Shown here: positions 1 to 8,238 of the stretch, piece by piece
Position numbering within the stretch: position 1 is the first letter of the stretch
Layout of the letters: every line of letters begins with the position of its first letter
Assembly (NCBI RefSeq): GCF_019976975.1
Contig: NZ_AP024630.1
Span: 3,968,001-4,032,000 of the forward strand
Direction: 5' to 3'
DNA from: Arthrobacter sp. NtRootA1
GTDB lineage: Bacteria > Actinomycetota > Actinomycetes > Actinomycetales > Micrococcaceae
Length of the DNA stretch: 64,000 bases
The notes under the pieces: generated by a model
Seen by the model: the letters and a program-made list of their open reading frames with translations, nothing else
Database searches by the model: none
What the model was told of the DNA's origin: nothing
Program-made: the position numbers and the translations under genes

Positions 1-271
1 GGACGCGGTTTCCAGGGATGCCGTGGACGACTTCCTCGTTGACTGACGTGCAGATGGTGGCGGGAAAGCCGTGGTAGCCAAGGAAGTTGGACTTGGCCCC
101 GGCGTCATTCAGGACTGCCGCGAAAACGTCGTCGAGGTCCTTGGTGGTGACGCCTGCCTTGGCCGCGGCAACGGCAGCGTCAAGGGCACGGCTGAGTACC
201 AAACCAGCCTCGTGCATTTTGCGCATTTGCTCGTTGGTTTTGTATTCGATGCGGGGCTGACCGAACGCCAT
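1..271 (-). CDS. map: Type I methionine aminopeptidase, N-terminal part (cut by window edge)
   Basis: Removes the initiator methionine from nascent proteins in the cytoplasm. The reading frame begins MAFGQPRIEYKTNEQM and continues through NFLGYHGFPATICTSVNE and EEVVHGIPG, the conserved N-terminal blocks of type I (MetAP) enzymes. The metal ligands lie beyond the window edge. The ATG is preceded by a good AGAGGAG ribosome site. It starts 33 bp after the stop of the OleD-like gene, so it probably shares a transcript with the inserted oleACD-like cluster. In relatives it normally follows adk directly. Confidence 0.93.
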   Translation of the reverse strand, partial: MAFGQPRIEYKTNEQMRKMHEAGLVLSRALDAAVAAAKAGVTTKDLDDVFAAVLNDAGAKSNFLGYHGFPATICTSVNEEVVHGIPGNRV

Positions 272-304
272 GTTCTCCTCTGGATGGTTTGCTGTCGGAG
301 CCGA

Positions 305-1216
305 TCAGGCCCCGTGCTCCAACCATTTTCCCGCATCGGAGAGCGTGGTCGAAATTGGTTCGATTCCCAGCTCTTCGCGGAGGCGGTCCAAACGGTAAGT
401 TCTGTCCTTTCCGAGCTGGCTCACGGCGTAGCGCGTGAGGCGTGGTGCCCGGCCGGAAGCGAGGGCAACGGCCTCGGAAATGCCGGCAAGAGCCATGGCA
501 GCGGGTTCGGGAATGTAGCTGATACCCACCCCCGCATGGCCAGTGACAGCAAGCGCCTGCCTAAGCACGGTGCCGAGCTCCACCGGCTCCGCGTCGGCCA
601 CGTTGATGGCCCCGCGGGCATCGGACTGGCAAGCTGCCAACGCCGCCTCTGTCAGATTCTCAACATTGGTGAGTTGATGACGAATACCGGCATGCCCAAC
701 GGTGAGAAGCCGTCCGTGGCGGACATTGCTGATCAGGCGCGGCAGCAGCGTCCGGTCCCCTGGTCCATAAACTCCATGTGGCCGAAGAACCACGGCGTTG
801 CGATGTCGTCGGGCCTCCACGTCGGCGAGCGCCTTGCTACTTGCGTAGGCGTTGAGGTGGCGCACAGCCACGTCTTCTTCGCCGCGGTTGGTACAGGGCT
901 CCCACCACGGGTACACGCTTGAACTGGAAATGTGCACCAGTCGTGTTGTTGGGTAGGCCTCAGCCACGGCACGGGTACCCAGCACATTCGTGCGGTAGAA
1001 CATGCGGGCCGCGCCCCAGTCCGCTACGTGGGCGGCGGCATGGATCACCGCGTCCACGGCTGGCATTTGGCCAGGCGGCAAACCCATTAGGTCCCAATAC
1101 GTCAGTCCAGGGCCGTGGCGTCGCGCGAAACGAACAACATCCCACCCTTGAGCCTGTACGGCAGCGGCGATTGCTCCCCCTATGAAGCCTGTGGCCCCGG
1201 TAACCGCGATTTTCAC
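305..1216 (-). CDS. NAD(P)-dependent epimerase/3-beta-HSD family reductase, OleD-like
   Basis: Extended short-chain dehydrogenase of 303 aa. The Rossmann motif TGATGFIG is at residues 6-13 and the catalytic YxxxK is Tyr124-Lys128 (YASSK) after a Ser-rich strand HISSSSV. From memory of the Xanthomonas OleD sequence, several blocks agree: the WG...NVxGT region, the LRP..YGPGD..LLPRL block, and a C-terminal LTR..V.QL segment. OleD reduces the 2-alkyl-3-ketoacyl product of OleA to a beta-hydroxy acid. The GTG start overlaps the stop of the AMP ligase by 4 nt (GTGA), so translation is coupled. A generic sugar epimerase is the alternative, but the neighbours favour OleD. Confidence 0.75.
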   Translation of the reverse strand: MKIAVTGATGFIGGAIAAAVQAQGWDVVRFARRHGPGLTYWDLMGLPPGQMPAVDAVIHAAAHVADWGAARMFYRTNVLGTRAVAEAYPTTRLVHISSSSVYPWWEPCTNRGEEDVAVRHLNAYASSKALADVEARRHRNAVVLRPHGVYGPGDRTLLPRLISNVRHGRLLTVGHAGIRHQLTNVENLTEAALAACQSDARGAINVADAEPVELGTVLRQALAVTGHAGVGISYIPEPAAMALAGISEAVALASGRAPRLTRYAVSQLGKDRTYRLDRLREELGIEPISTTLSDAGKWLEHGA

Positions 1217-2952
1217 TGCGCCCCGGCTTTGTCAGCGGACTTACGGGCAAATTGGCGCCGAAGTGCTTCCCGGTCCGGCTTCCTGTGGCGTCCGCTATGA
1301 GGGATGTCATCAAGGATTTCGATGTGATCCGGGAGAGCGGATTCGTCAATCAAGGCCGGGAGGACTTTGGTTAGTTTTGTTTTGAGCTGCCCCACTGATT
1401 GCCCCTTTGCCTTTGGCTCTCCTTGCGCCCCTGGTTTCCCCTGAGCAGCCACGACGGCCAGCCAAACAGCTTCATCACCGATCCCGTCCGGAACCCCCAC
1501 CATGACGGCCTGCTTAACTCCGGGAACGGAAGTGATCAGCGGTTCATACAGTGCAGGGTAGATGTTGGTTTTGCCCCGGATGATCATGTCCTTTTTGCGA
1601 CCGATCATCACCAGGCGCGCGGGACCCGTTCCGGGGCCTCCCGCACCGTGGTCCAGCCGTACCAGGTCTCCGGTTGCGTGCTCGATCATGGCGTCCTCAC
1701 CCAGATATCCGTGGCACATGTTCGGTCCCCGGGCGTGTAGTTCGTGATCCTCCCCTACCCGGATCCCGACGGCGGGCAGCGGCTCGCCGAGGAAATCGCC
1801 TTCGCCACTTCCGTCCGGCGACGTGAATTCGGCATCAGCGCCGGACGCAAAGGCCAGCTTCTCCGTACCATCGGCGACGGCGATTGGCAGCAACTCCGTC
1901 ATGCCGTAGATGAGTTTGAACTCGACGTCGGAAAGCAGTGTCGTTGCCCGTTTCAGGAAGGGAGCCAGCACCGGCGCGGCTCCAAGCATCACAGTCCGTA
2001 GTGTTCCTGGGAGCCTGACGCTCCCATCCTCGACAGCATCCAGGATGGGCGCCAACTGGGAGGGGACAAGGAAAAGGTGCGTCGCGCCGTCGTAAGAGTG
2101 CTTCTTGCCAGCAACAGGCCCAAGCTCGCGTGCCAAACGAAGAGGATCAATGTGCGCGGAGAAGCCATAGCCGGGCATGGTCCAGTGCGCGCCGGCGACG
2201 AGTGCCGGCAAGCCCATCATGAGCTGCTCGGAGTGGATCCGATCGCCCTCGCCAAAGGTACAGCGCTGGTTGAGCTGCTCGAATCCTGCCCCCAACGAAT
2301 CCCGTGTATGTACTACACCCTTGGGCGCCCCCGTGGTCCCCGACGTAAAAATGATCACGGCTTCCTGCCCGGAGGACTCCCCTGTGGAAGGCGGAACGCT
2401 ATCCACAGGAAGAGCCGGACTGGCAAGTCGCTTCACCGGCGTCGCGCCTCGGGGAACGCCAGGGAGCCAGGGGCCGGAATAGTAGTGCCGGACGTCCATG
2501 GCACCGTAATCCGGCAGGAGCAATCCCCGTCGCCGGGCCAGCGGCCGCAGTGGGCTCCTGGTACTCAGCGCGTACAGAAGGGACTCAGCGGCAGCCCACC
2601 GTGGGGCAGCTAGCCTTGCCCGGTCATGGAACAGCGACGGTCCGATCCCTGGATCGATGAACACCACAGAACCACCGGCGCGGACGGCCCCCAGTGCCAG
2701 GATGAACGCTGCTGGGCTTGGGCGAACCGAGAACAGCATCCGTTCACCGGCACCGAAGCCATCATCACGGAGATGCCGGGCAGTACCATCTATACCTTTC
2801 ACCAGTTCGCGGTATGTGATGGTCCGTCCTGGACGCAACCTGCCGGGCGCCGTGATCGCTGGGCTGTCTGGCACGCGCCCAGCTGCGGCATAGACGGCCT
2901 CGATGAGATCGGTGCCGGACAAGGTTTCTTCGAACAATGCGTCATCAGGCAT
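1213..2952 (-). CDS. AMP-dependent synthetase/ligase, OleC-like (candidate beta-lactone synthetase)
   Basis: ANL-superfamily adenylating enzyme of 579 aa. The P-loop TSGTTGAPKG is at 203-212, YGMTE at 349-353, the GDL aspartate near 429, the hinge RKKDMIIRG at 452-460 and the C-terminal catalytic Lys at 558 (SGRHRKPDRE). VRPSP at 76-80 and IDPG at 99-102 are shared with OleC as I remember it, rather than with ordinary acyl-CoA synthetases. OleC adenylates a beta-hydroxy acid and closes it to a beta-lactone. There is no fused alpha/beta-hydrolase (OleB) domain, unlike the OleBC fusions known from actinobacteria. It overlaps the P450 stop by 8 nt. A fatty acyl-CoA or acyl-AMP ligase cannot be excluded. 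Confidence 0.72.
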   Translation of the reverse strand: MPDDALFEETLSGTDLIEAVYAAAGRVPDSPAITAPGRLRPGRTITYRELVKGIDGTARHLRDDGFGAGERMLFSVRPSPAAFILALGAVRAGGSVVFIDPGIGPSLFHDRARLAAPRWAAAESLLYALSTRSPLRPLARRRGLLLPDYGAMDVRHYYSGPWLPGVPRGATPVKRLASPALPVDSVPPSTGESSGQEAVIIFTSGTTGAPKGVVHTRDSLGAGFEQLNQRCTFGEGDRIHSEQLMMGLPALVAGAHWTMPGYGFSAHIDPLRLARELGPVAGKKHSYDGATHLFLVPSQLAPILDAVEDGSVRLPGTLRTVMLGAAPVLAPFLKRATTLLSDVEFKLIYGMTELLPIAVADGTEKLAFASGADAEFTSPDGSGEGDFLGEPLPAVGIRVGEDHELHARGPNMCHGYLGEDAMIEHATGDLVRLDHGAGGPGTGPARLVMIGRKKDMIIRGKTNIYPALYEPLITSVPGVKQAVMVGVPDGIGDEAVWLAVVAAQGKPGAQGEPKAKGQSVGQLKTKLTKVLPALIDESALPDHIEILDDIPHSGRHRKPDREALRRQFARKSADKAGAQ

Positions 2953-4192
2953 TGGCCAGCTCCAACTTCCTGTAACCGGGAATCAGCACACCTCTGCTCA
3001 CTTGCCGGGACGAGACGACCCACGGGTGCCGGGCATACCTGTCCAGGAGCAAAGATAGCGTCGCATTGATCTCGGCCATGGCCAATGGCATGCCGATGCA
3101 AAAGTGCGGACCCGCTCCGAACCACAGCTGCCGCGCATGCGGCGGGATGGGACTCCCAGGCTCGAATCCGCCCAGGCTCTTGGAGGCGTGAACGGTGGAT
3201 AGCAAAAGACGGTCTCCGGCCCGGATAGCGACTCCGCCAAGGGTGCAAGGAGACACAGCATCCCTCAGCATCATCGGGGACGGCACAGTGAACCGTAATG
3301 CCTGGTTCACGGCGGAGGGAACACTGGACCGATCCTCAACGAGGCCTTCTATGCGTCTGCTGTCAGCGAGCAGGGCAATCAGGCGCGGAACAAAGGACAC
3401 CAACGTCTCTGTTCCCACCATCACGAACGCGCTGATGATGCCCATGGCTTCTTCCTCGGTCATGCCGAGTGCGCGCAATCGACCGGGAAACGTTTGGGAG
3501 TCGCTCTTTCGGTACGCTACCCGCGCCGGTCCTGCCAAAACCCCGACGGCGGATCTTCCCTTGGCGATCTGCCTCTCCGTCAGCGTGGGGCGCCCCAGGC
3601 GTACGAGCGAAGAGATGGAAGACCCTAAATTGAAGAGTTCCCTATTGGGCAACCGGCCAGGGGCATCATCTGGCACGCCCAGCAGCCTGGAGATGACTCC
3701 CCCAGCAAGCTCCTTGACGCAGTCCACCAGATCTACGTGGCCACCTGCGTCCAGTCCGTGGTGTAACCGGTCATGGAGCGAATCAGCCGCCGGCTCGACA
3801 ATCGCCGCCACCGAGCCTGGAGTGAAGAGGTCAGCCAGCTTGCGCCGCAGTTCCCTGTGCTCCGCGCCGTCCATGTTCACTAACGCCTTTGGTCCCACTA
3901 CGGGAGTCCAGAGCGCACCCGATCCCGACGGTCCGTTCTTGATGAATCGTTGGCTATCCATGAGAACTTCGCGCACCAAGGCGGCTTCGCTGACAAGGAT
4001 CCCCAGGCCGGGCAGACGCATCACCGGCCGTATGCTGCCGAGACCTCGGATGGCCGGGTACAGCAATGGATGCGCCCCCAACTGGACACGCTGCTCCCAG
4101 CGTTCGGCCTTGCTCCTGACGCCGCTGGACATTCTTCTGTTGGGCATGCGGTCGTTGGGCATCCTGCCGCTTGGCACCCTGCTGTTGGGCAT
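2945..4192 (-). CDS. Cytochrome P450 with a degenerate ExxR motif
   Basis: Soluble bacterial-type P450 of about 415 aa. The heme loop FGAGPHFCIG carries the axial Cys about 50 residues from the C-terminus, and the I-helix segment VGTETL keeps the acid/Thr pair. The K-helix ExxR motif reads QALR (NQALRF), so the near-invariant Glu is Gln; the codon is CAG. It lies third in the overlapping cluster and presumably hydroxylates or desaturates the acyl product. The start is uncertain: the N-terminus repeats ATGCCCAAC three times (ATGs at 4192, 4162 and 4147), a GGGAGG sits almost on the 4192 ATG, and the frame stays open upstream to a TTG at 4267. The redox partner is not encoded nearby. Confidence 0.85.
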   Translation of the reverse strand: MPNSRVPSGRMPNDRMPNRRMSSGVRSKAERWEQRVQLGAHPLLYPAIRGLGSIRPVMRLPGLGILVSEAALVREVLMDSQRFIKNGPSGSGALWTPVVGPKALVNMDGAEHRELRRKLADLFTPGSVAAIVEPAADSLHDRLHHGLDAGGHVDLVDCVKELAGGVISRLLGVPDDAPGRLPNRELFNLGSSISSLVRLGRPTLTERQIAKGRSAVGVLAGPARVAYRKSDSQTFPGRLRALGMTEEEAMGIISAFVMVGTETLVSFVPRLIALLADSRRIEGLVEDRSSVPSAVNQALRFTVPSPMMLRDAVSPCTLGGVAIRAGDRLLLSTVHASKSLGGFEPGSPIPPHARQLWFGAGPHFCIGMPLAMAEINATLSLLLDRYARHPWVVSSRQVSRGVLIPGYRKLELANA

Positions 4193-4214
4193 TCCTCCCT
4201 CGAAAATCACGGCG

Positions 4215-5003
4215 TCACCGGATGTCCACGTGCTCCGGGCGGTACCGGTGGTCCGCATACCAAGCAAGGGTGTTCTTCAAACCCCACGCTTTGACCCGCC
4301 GTGAGGAGCCGTACACCACAACATCCCGGCGCAACGCGTAATTACGGGTCAGCTTTCGCACGCGGTTGGACAGTGCTCGGTCTTCATGGAGGTCTTCTAT
4401 GCTGGTCCGCGGGAATCCCCCGGAACGGTGATACATGTCTGCCGTGATCGCCATATTGCACCCTGGAAGCATCTGATAAGGGCCCAGGTACCCCTCCCCC
4501 TTATTGCCGGGACGGATCCGGCCGAAGAATGATGCGATCTCGACTGCGAGCAACATCGTCCGCCGCTCCCGCGTACTGATCCCTTCGTCCCCGCGGGGCA
4601 CGAGTTGGCCGGCGATGAGTTCCAAACCGTCCTCGAACGCCCGAACAATTTTGGCGGTCCAATCCGGCGCAGCGAGGCAATCGGCATCTGTCCGGGCGAG
4701 CCACCTTGCGCCGTGCTCCACACCGAAGCGCATGCCCGTGTCAGCGGCCGCGCCCGTACCCTTCTCGGCTTCATGTACAAGCCTGATATCCATGTGGGGA
4801 TGAGCCGCGGCGAACTCTGAGACGATCAAACAGCTGGCATCCGTCGATCCATTGTCGACTACCACCACAGTGAAGTCCTGATGTTCCTGGGCCGCAAGAG
4901 AGTCCAGCGTCTGCCTGACAAGCTTCTCTTCGTTCAGCATGGGCAGCGCGATGGACAAGGGCCGGGTAGGGGCCGTGCTTCCGGGATGGCGTTCGAGCGT
5001 CAC
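4215..5003 (-). CDS. Family 2 glycosyltransferase
   Basis: GT-A fold glycosyltransferase of 262 aa. It has the N-terminal ALPMLNEE start, VVDNGSTD for the nucleotide-sugar site, an ARTDADC metal-binding (DXD-like) block near residue 108 and a later ED acceptor block (SIEDLHEDRAL). No membrane segment is obvious, so it is probably cytoplasmic or peripheral. The GTG start overlaps the stop of the OleA-like gene (GTGA). Its presence suggests that the lipid made by the cluster, or its P450-hydroxylated form, is glycosylated. The sugar and acceptor cannot be read from sequence. Confidence 0.85.
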   Translation of the reverse strand: MTLERHPGSTAPTRPLSIALPMLNEEKLVRQTLDSLAAQEHQDFTVVVVDNGSTDASCLIVSEFAAAHPHMDIRLVHEAEKGTGAAADTGMRFGVEHGARWLARTDADCLAAPDWTAKIVRAFEDGLELIAGQLVPRGDEGISTRERRTMLLAVEIASFFGRIRPGNKGEGYLGPYQMLPGCNMAITADMYHRSGGFPRTSIEDLHEDRALSNRVRKLTRNYALRRDVVVYGSSRRVKAWGLKNTLAWYADHRYRPEHVDIR

Positions 5004-6055
5004 AGCCGCACCACCGCCATACCCAGGCTGACGCCGCCGGCGAGTCCCACCAAGGCCACGAGATCGCCCGGACCGCAGCGTCCGCTGTCCACGGCGAGTT
5101 TCAATTGCAGGGGCAGGCTAACTGAGGCCAAATTTCCGAAGTCCTCTACCGAAGGCACCAGCAACTCAGATGGAACACCGGCCCGTTCCGCAAAGACCTC
5201 CCGGTACGGTGCACTCACTTGGTGCACGCAAACCACGGCGAAGTCCGTCCACTGCAGTTCCAGCCGGTCCAACGTTTCGTCCAGGACGCCGCAGCCCAGA
5301 TCCAGAAACGCGTCCTTGAGCTTCTCCCCGTCCATGGTGAAATAGGTAGCTTCCGGATCGCGCGGATACGCAGATCCACCTGCAGCCAAAGTGCCGACAG
5401 ACCAGTGGCTGCTTCGGGCAGTGAAGCCCATGCCAAGAATGCCGGCCGGCCCGGCCTCAAGTCCGTCCGACTCCATTGCCTCTGCACCCGCAGGTTCAAG
5501 CAACACTGCCGCGCCGCCGTCGCTCATGGTGTACCCGGGAAAGCTTGACGCGAAAGTGGCAAAGTCCGGAACCCTCCAACGGATCGCCCGCGACGGCGAC
5601 TCCCCTGTGACCACCAGGACCCTGGCATACCGTCCCGTGGCAATAAGGGCATCGCCCACTTCCAGACCGTTCAGAAAACTGTTGCACGCATTTTTCACGT
5701 CCATCACAGGGCAGCAGAGTCCAAGTTTGGCGGCGGCCATGTGGCCCGTGGCCGGTTCCACCATGTCCTGGCTGGCGGACGCGAAGATGAGGAGGTCTAT
5801 GTCCGGGGCCTGCAGCCCGCATTCGGCAAGGAGCTTTGCCGCTGCATTGGCCGCAAGGTCCGATGCTTGCTCGGAGTCAGCCATGACGCTCCGGGAGCGG
5901 ATCCCGGTAACACGGGAAATCAAACCCTTGGGTACCCGGAACCCCGGACTCGACTCACCAATACGGCGTTCGACGGCGGAAGTCTCCAGGCGCGCAGGTG
6001 GAAGGTAGACCTCCAAACCTGCAATCCTGCTGTGTCCGCAAAGAGCTGTTTGCAT
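5000..6055 (-). CDS. Thiolase-fold condensing enzyme (KAS III / OleA-like)
   Basis: Protein of 351 aa with the KAS III catalytic set: Cys124 (NACNSF), His278 (CVHQVS) and Asn308 (FGNLAS). It also has Glu100 in DMVEPAT. This aligns with the glutamate that OleA uses to activate the second acyl chain, where FabH typically has a non-acidic residue. OleA joins two fatty acyl-CoAs head to head, giving a 2-alkyl-3-ketoacid. It is first in the cluster, only 31 bp below the adk terminator hairpin, with no clear promoter of its own. FabH-like acyl transfer is the alternative, but the Glu and the oleC/oleD-like neighbours argue for OleA chemistry. Confidence 0.78.
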   Translation of the reverse strand: MQTALCGHSRIAGLEVYLPPARLETSAVERRIGESSPGFRVPKGLISRVTGIRSRSVMADSEQASDLAANAAAKLLAECGLQAPDIDLLIFASASQDMVEPATGHMAAAKLGLCCPVMDVKNACNSFLNGLEVGDALIATGRYARVLVVTGESPSRAIRWRVPDFATFASSFPGYTMSDGGAAVLLEPAGAEAMESDGLEAGPAGILGMGFTARSSHWSVGTLAAGGSAYPRDPEATYFTMDGEKLKDAFLDLGCGVLDETLDRLELQWTDFAVVCVHQVSAPYREVFAERAGVPSELLVPSVEDFGNLASVSLPLQLKLAVDSGRCGPGDLVALVGLAGGVSLGMAVVRL

Positions 6056-6086
6056 GCGGTTCCCCCAAAAAACTGCCGCGAAACGA

Positions 6087-6127
6087 AAAGGGTGTGTCCC
6101 GCACCAATGGTACGGGACACACCCTTT
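6087..6127 (-). terminator. Strong hairpin between adk and the oleA-like gene
   Basis: Inverted repeat with 15-bp arms at 6087-6101 and 6113-6127 (AAAGGGTGTGTCCCG and its complement), plus an inner ACC/GGT pairing. On the minus strand it is followed by CTTTTCGTTT. It is well placed to end the secY-adk transcript. Because the OleA-like start is only about 31 bp downstream, readthrough or a promoter overlapping the hairpin must feed the cluster and map. Confidence 0.8.
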
Positions 6128-6166
6128 GCTCCAGCGCCGATGATCCGGCTATGTGGAAAAGCCGTG

Positions 6167-6745
6167 CTAGACGGCCTTGGCCGACTCGATGGCGGTCAGG
6201 ACGCGGTCGGTCACTTCGTCGATGCCGCCGATTCCGTCCACCTTCGTCAGGATGCCGCGCTCGGCATACTTGGCAACAACGGCCTCAGTCTGCTCGTGGT
6301 AAAGGTCCAGCCGGTGACGGATGACGGCCTCGTTGTCGTCAGAGCGCCCGGTTTCCTTCGCACGGCCCAGGAGGCGGGACACCAGTTCTTCGTCGTCGGC
6401 AGTTAGCTGGAGCACGACGTCGAGCTCCTGCTCGCCTTCAGCGAGGATCTGGTCCAGGTAGTCGACCTGCGCGGTGGTGCGCGGGTAACCATCCAGAAGG
6501 AAGCCATTCTCGACGTCGCTCTGGCTCAGGCGGTCACGAACCATGTTGTTCGTGACGCTGTCCGGAACGAAGTCACCAGCGTCCATGTATTTCTTGGCTT
6601 CAATGCCCAAAGGGGTTTCGCCCTTAACGTTGGCACGGAAGATGTCGCCGGTGGAGATGGCGACTACGCCGAGGCGCTCGGAAATCCGCTCAGCCTGCGT
6701 ACCCTTACCCGAACCGGGAGGTCCAATGATCAGCATTCTCGTCAT
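6167..6745 (-). CDS. adk: Adenylate kinase
   Basis: Catalyses ATP + AMP = 2 ADP in the cytoplasm. The 192-aa protein has the P-loop GPPGSGKGT near the N-terminus, the AMP site STGDIFRAN, the LLDGYPRT block and the RLLGRAKETGR lid arginines. The lid is short and lacks zinc cysteines, as in other actinobacterial enzymes. The start overlaps the secY stop by 4 nt (ATGA). A second ATG three codons in (MLIIG) is also possible. Transcription ends at the hairpin 40 bp downstream. Confidence 0.97.
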   Translation of the reverse strand: MTRMLIIGPPGSGKGTQAERISERLGVVAISTGDIFRANVKGETPLGIEAKKYMDAGDFVPDSVTNNMVRDRLSQSDVENGFLLDGYPRTTAQVDYLDQILAEGEQELDVVLQLTADDEELVSRLLGRAKETGRSDDNEAVIRHRLDLYHEQTEAVVAKYAERGILTKVDGIGGIDEVTDRVLTAIESAKAV

Positions 6746-8052
6746 CGCAAAAGCCCTTCGTAGTGACGTTGTTGTAGCTGCGCATCAATCTGCTTGACGG
6801 TTTCCAGGCCGACACCCACCATGATCAGGATTGACGTACCACCGAACGGGAAGTTCTGGTTGGCATTGATCAGGACGAGTGCAACCAGCGGAATCAATGC
6901 CACGAAGCCCAGGTAGAAGGCTCCCGGCAAGGTGATCCTGGAAAGCACGTACTGCAGGTAGTCCGCGGTCGGTTTACCCGCCCGGATGCCCGGAATGAAC
7001 CCGCCGTACTTCTTCATGTTGTCCGACACTTCTTCAGGGTTGAAGGTGATGGCCACGTAGAAGTAGGTGAAGAACACGATCATGGCGAAGTAGAGCGCCA
7101 TGTAGATGGGGTGGTCACCACGGGTGAGGTTATTGTTGATCCACTCAACCCATGGTGCCAGCTGCTCCCCTGCCTTCGGCTGGTTGAACTGCGCAATCAG
7201 GCCTGGCAGGTACAGCATGGAGGAAGCGAAGATGACGGGCACGACGCCGGCCATGTTCACCTTGATGGGGATGTAGGTGCTTGTGCCACCCACGGTGCGG
7301 CGTCCGATCATGCGCTTGGCGTACTGGACAGGAACTCGCCGCTGGGACTGCTCCACGAAGACCACCAGGGCCACCGTGAGCAAGCCGATTGCCAGGACAA
7401 TGAAGAACGTTCCCGGGCCCTTCGTCTCCCAAATGGAACCAAGTGAACGCGGGAAGCCTGCAGCAATGGAGGTGAAGATGAGCAACGACATACCGTTGCC
7501 CACGCCCTTCTCCGTAACGAGCTCGCCCATCCACATGATGAGGCCCGTGCCGGCCGTCAGGGTGATGATGATGAGCAGCGTCGTAATGATGCTGTCATCA
7601 GGAATGATCGGGAGGTTACAACCCGGAAGAAGCTGGCCGGACCGCGCCAAGGACACCAGCGTGGTGGCGTTCAGGAGTCCGAGCGCGATGGTGAGGTACC
7701 GGGTGTACTGGGTCAACTTCGACTGGCCCGAGGAGCCCTCTTCATAGAGCTGCTGGAACCGGGGAATGACCACCCGGAGCAGCTGAACGATGATGCTCGA
7801 CGTGATGTAGGGCATGATGCCCAGTGCAAAGATCGAGACCTGCAGCAACGCGCCGCCGCTGAACAAGTTGACCAGCTGGTAGATGCCCTGCGAGGTGTCA
7901 CCGTTGTTCAAGCATTGCTGGACATTCTGGTAGTTCACACCAGGCGAGGGGATGAAAGCTCCCAAGCGGAAGATTGTGATGATTCCCAGCGTGAACAACA
8001 ACTTGCGTCGCAAATCAGGCGTCCGAAACGCCCGGCCGAATGCGCTTAGCAA
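6742..8052 (-). CDS. secY: Preprotein translocase subunit SecY
   Basis: Core channel of the Sec translocon in the cytoplasmic membrane, with about ten membrane segments over 436 aa. Typical blocks are FRTPDLRRK and LGAFIPSPGV at the N-terminus, a plug region rich in GGALLQ, and the cytoplasmic loop with GRRTVGGTSTYIP. The start is TTG, chosen because CAGGAGG lies seven bases upstream. A terminator separates it from rplO, so secY-adk forms its own unit. A candidate promoter lies at 8112-8139. Confidence 0.97.
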   Translation of the reverse strand: MLSAFGRAFRTPDLRRKLLFTLGIITIFRLGAFIPSPGVNYQNVQQCLNNGDTSQGIYQLVNLFSGGALLQVSIFALGIMPYITSSIIVQLLRVVIPRFQQLYEEGSSGQSKLTQYTRYLTIALGLLNATTLVSLARSGQLLPGCNLPIIPDDSIITTLLIIITLTAGTGLIMWMGELVTEKGVGNGMSLLIFTSIAAGFPRSLGSIWETKGPGTFFIVLAIGLLTVALVVFVEQSQRRVPVQYAKRMIGRRTVGGTSTYIPIKVNMAGVVPVIFASSMLYLPGLIAQFNQPKAGEQLAPWVEWINNNLTRGDHPIYMALYFAMIVFFTYFYVAITFNPEEVSDNMKKYGGFIPGIRAGKPTADYLQYVLSRITLPGAFYLGFVALIPLVALVLINANQNFPFGGTSILIMVGVGLETVKQIDAQLQQRHYEGLLR

Positions 8053-8111
8053 GCGTCCTCCTGAGTAGAAAGTACAAGGATGTGGATGGGCTCAATGAAA
8101 CCCAACAACCG

Positions 8112-8139
8112 AGTCTAGCTGCTTGTGACGCCGTCGTAA
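8112..8139 (-). promoter_or_regulatory. Candidate secY promoter
   Basis: On the minus strand TTACGA is followed after 16 bp by TAGACT. It lies about 60 bp upstream of the secY TTG start and just after the rplO terminator. The -10 is good and the -35 is weak. Confidence 0.35.
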
Positions 8140-8162
8140 TAATCGAGAGTCCACCTTCACGC

Positions 8163-8212
8163 AAAAAATCCCGGTATACGGGGCCGAAGCCCCGCATACC
8201 GGGATCTTTTTT
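8163..8212 (-). terminator. Terminator after rplO (bidirectional)
   Basis: Arms CCGGTATACGGGGC (8171-8184) and GCCCCGCATACCGG with loop CGAA, flanked by A6 on the left and T6 on the right. It can therefore work on both strands. On the minus strand it ends the spc operon before secY. Confidence 0.9.
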
Positions 8213-8238
8213 ACAACGGGCATCAGCCCCACTGGCTC

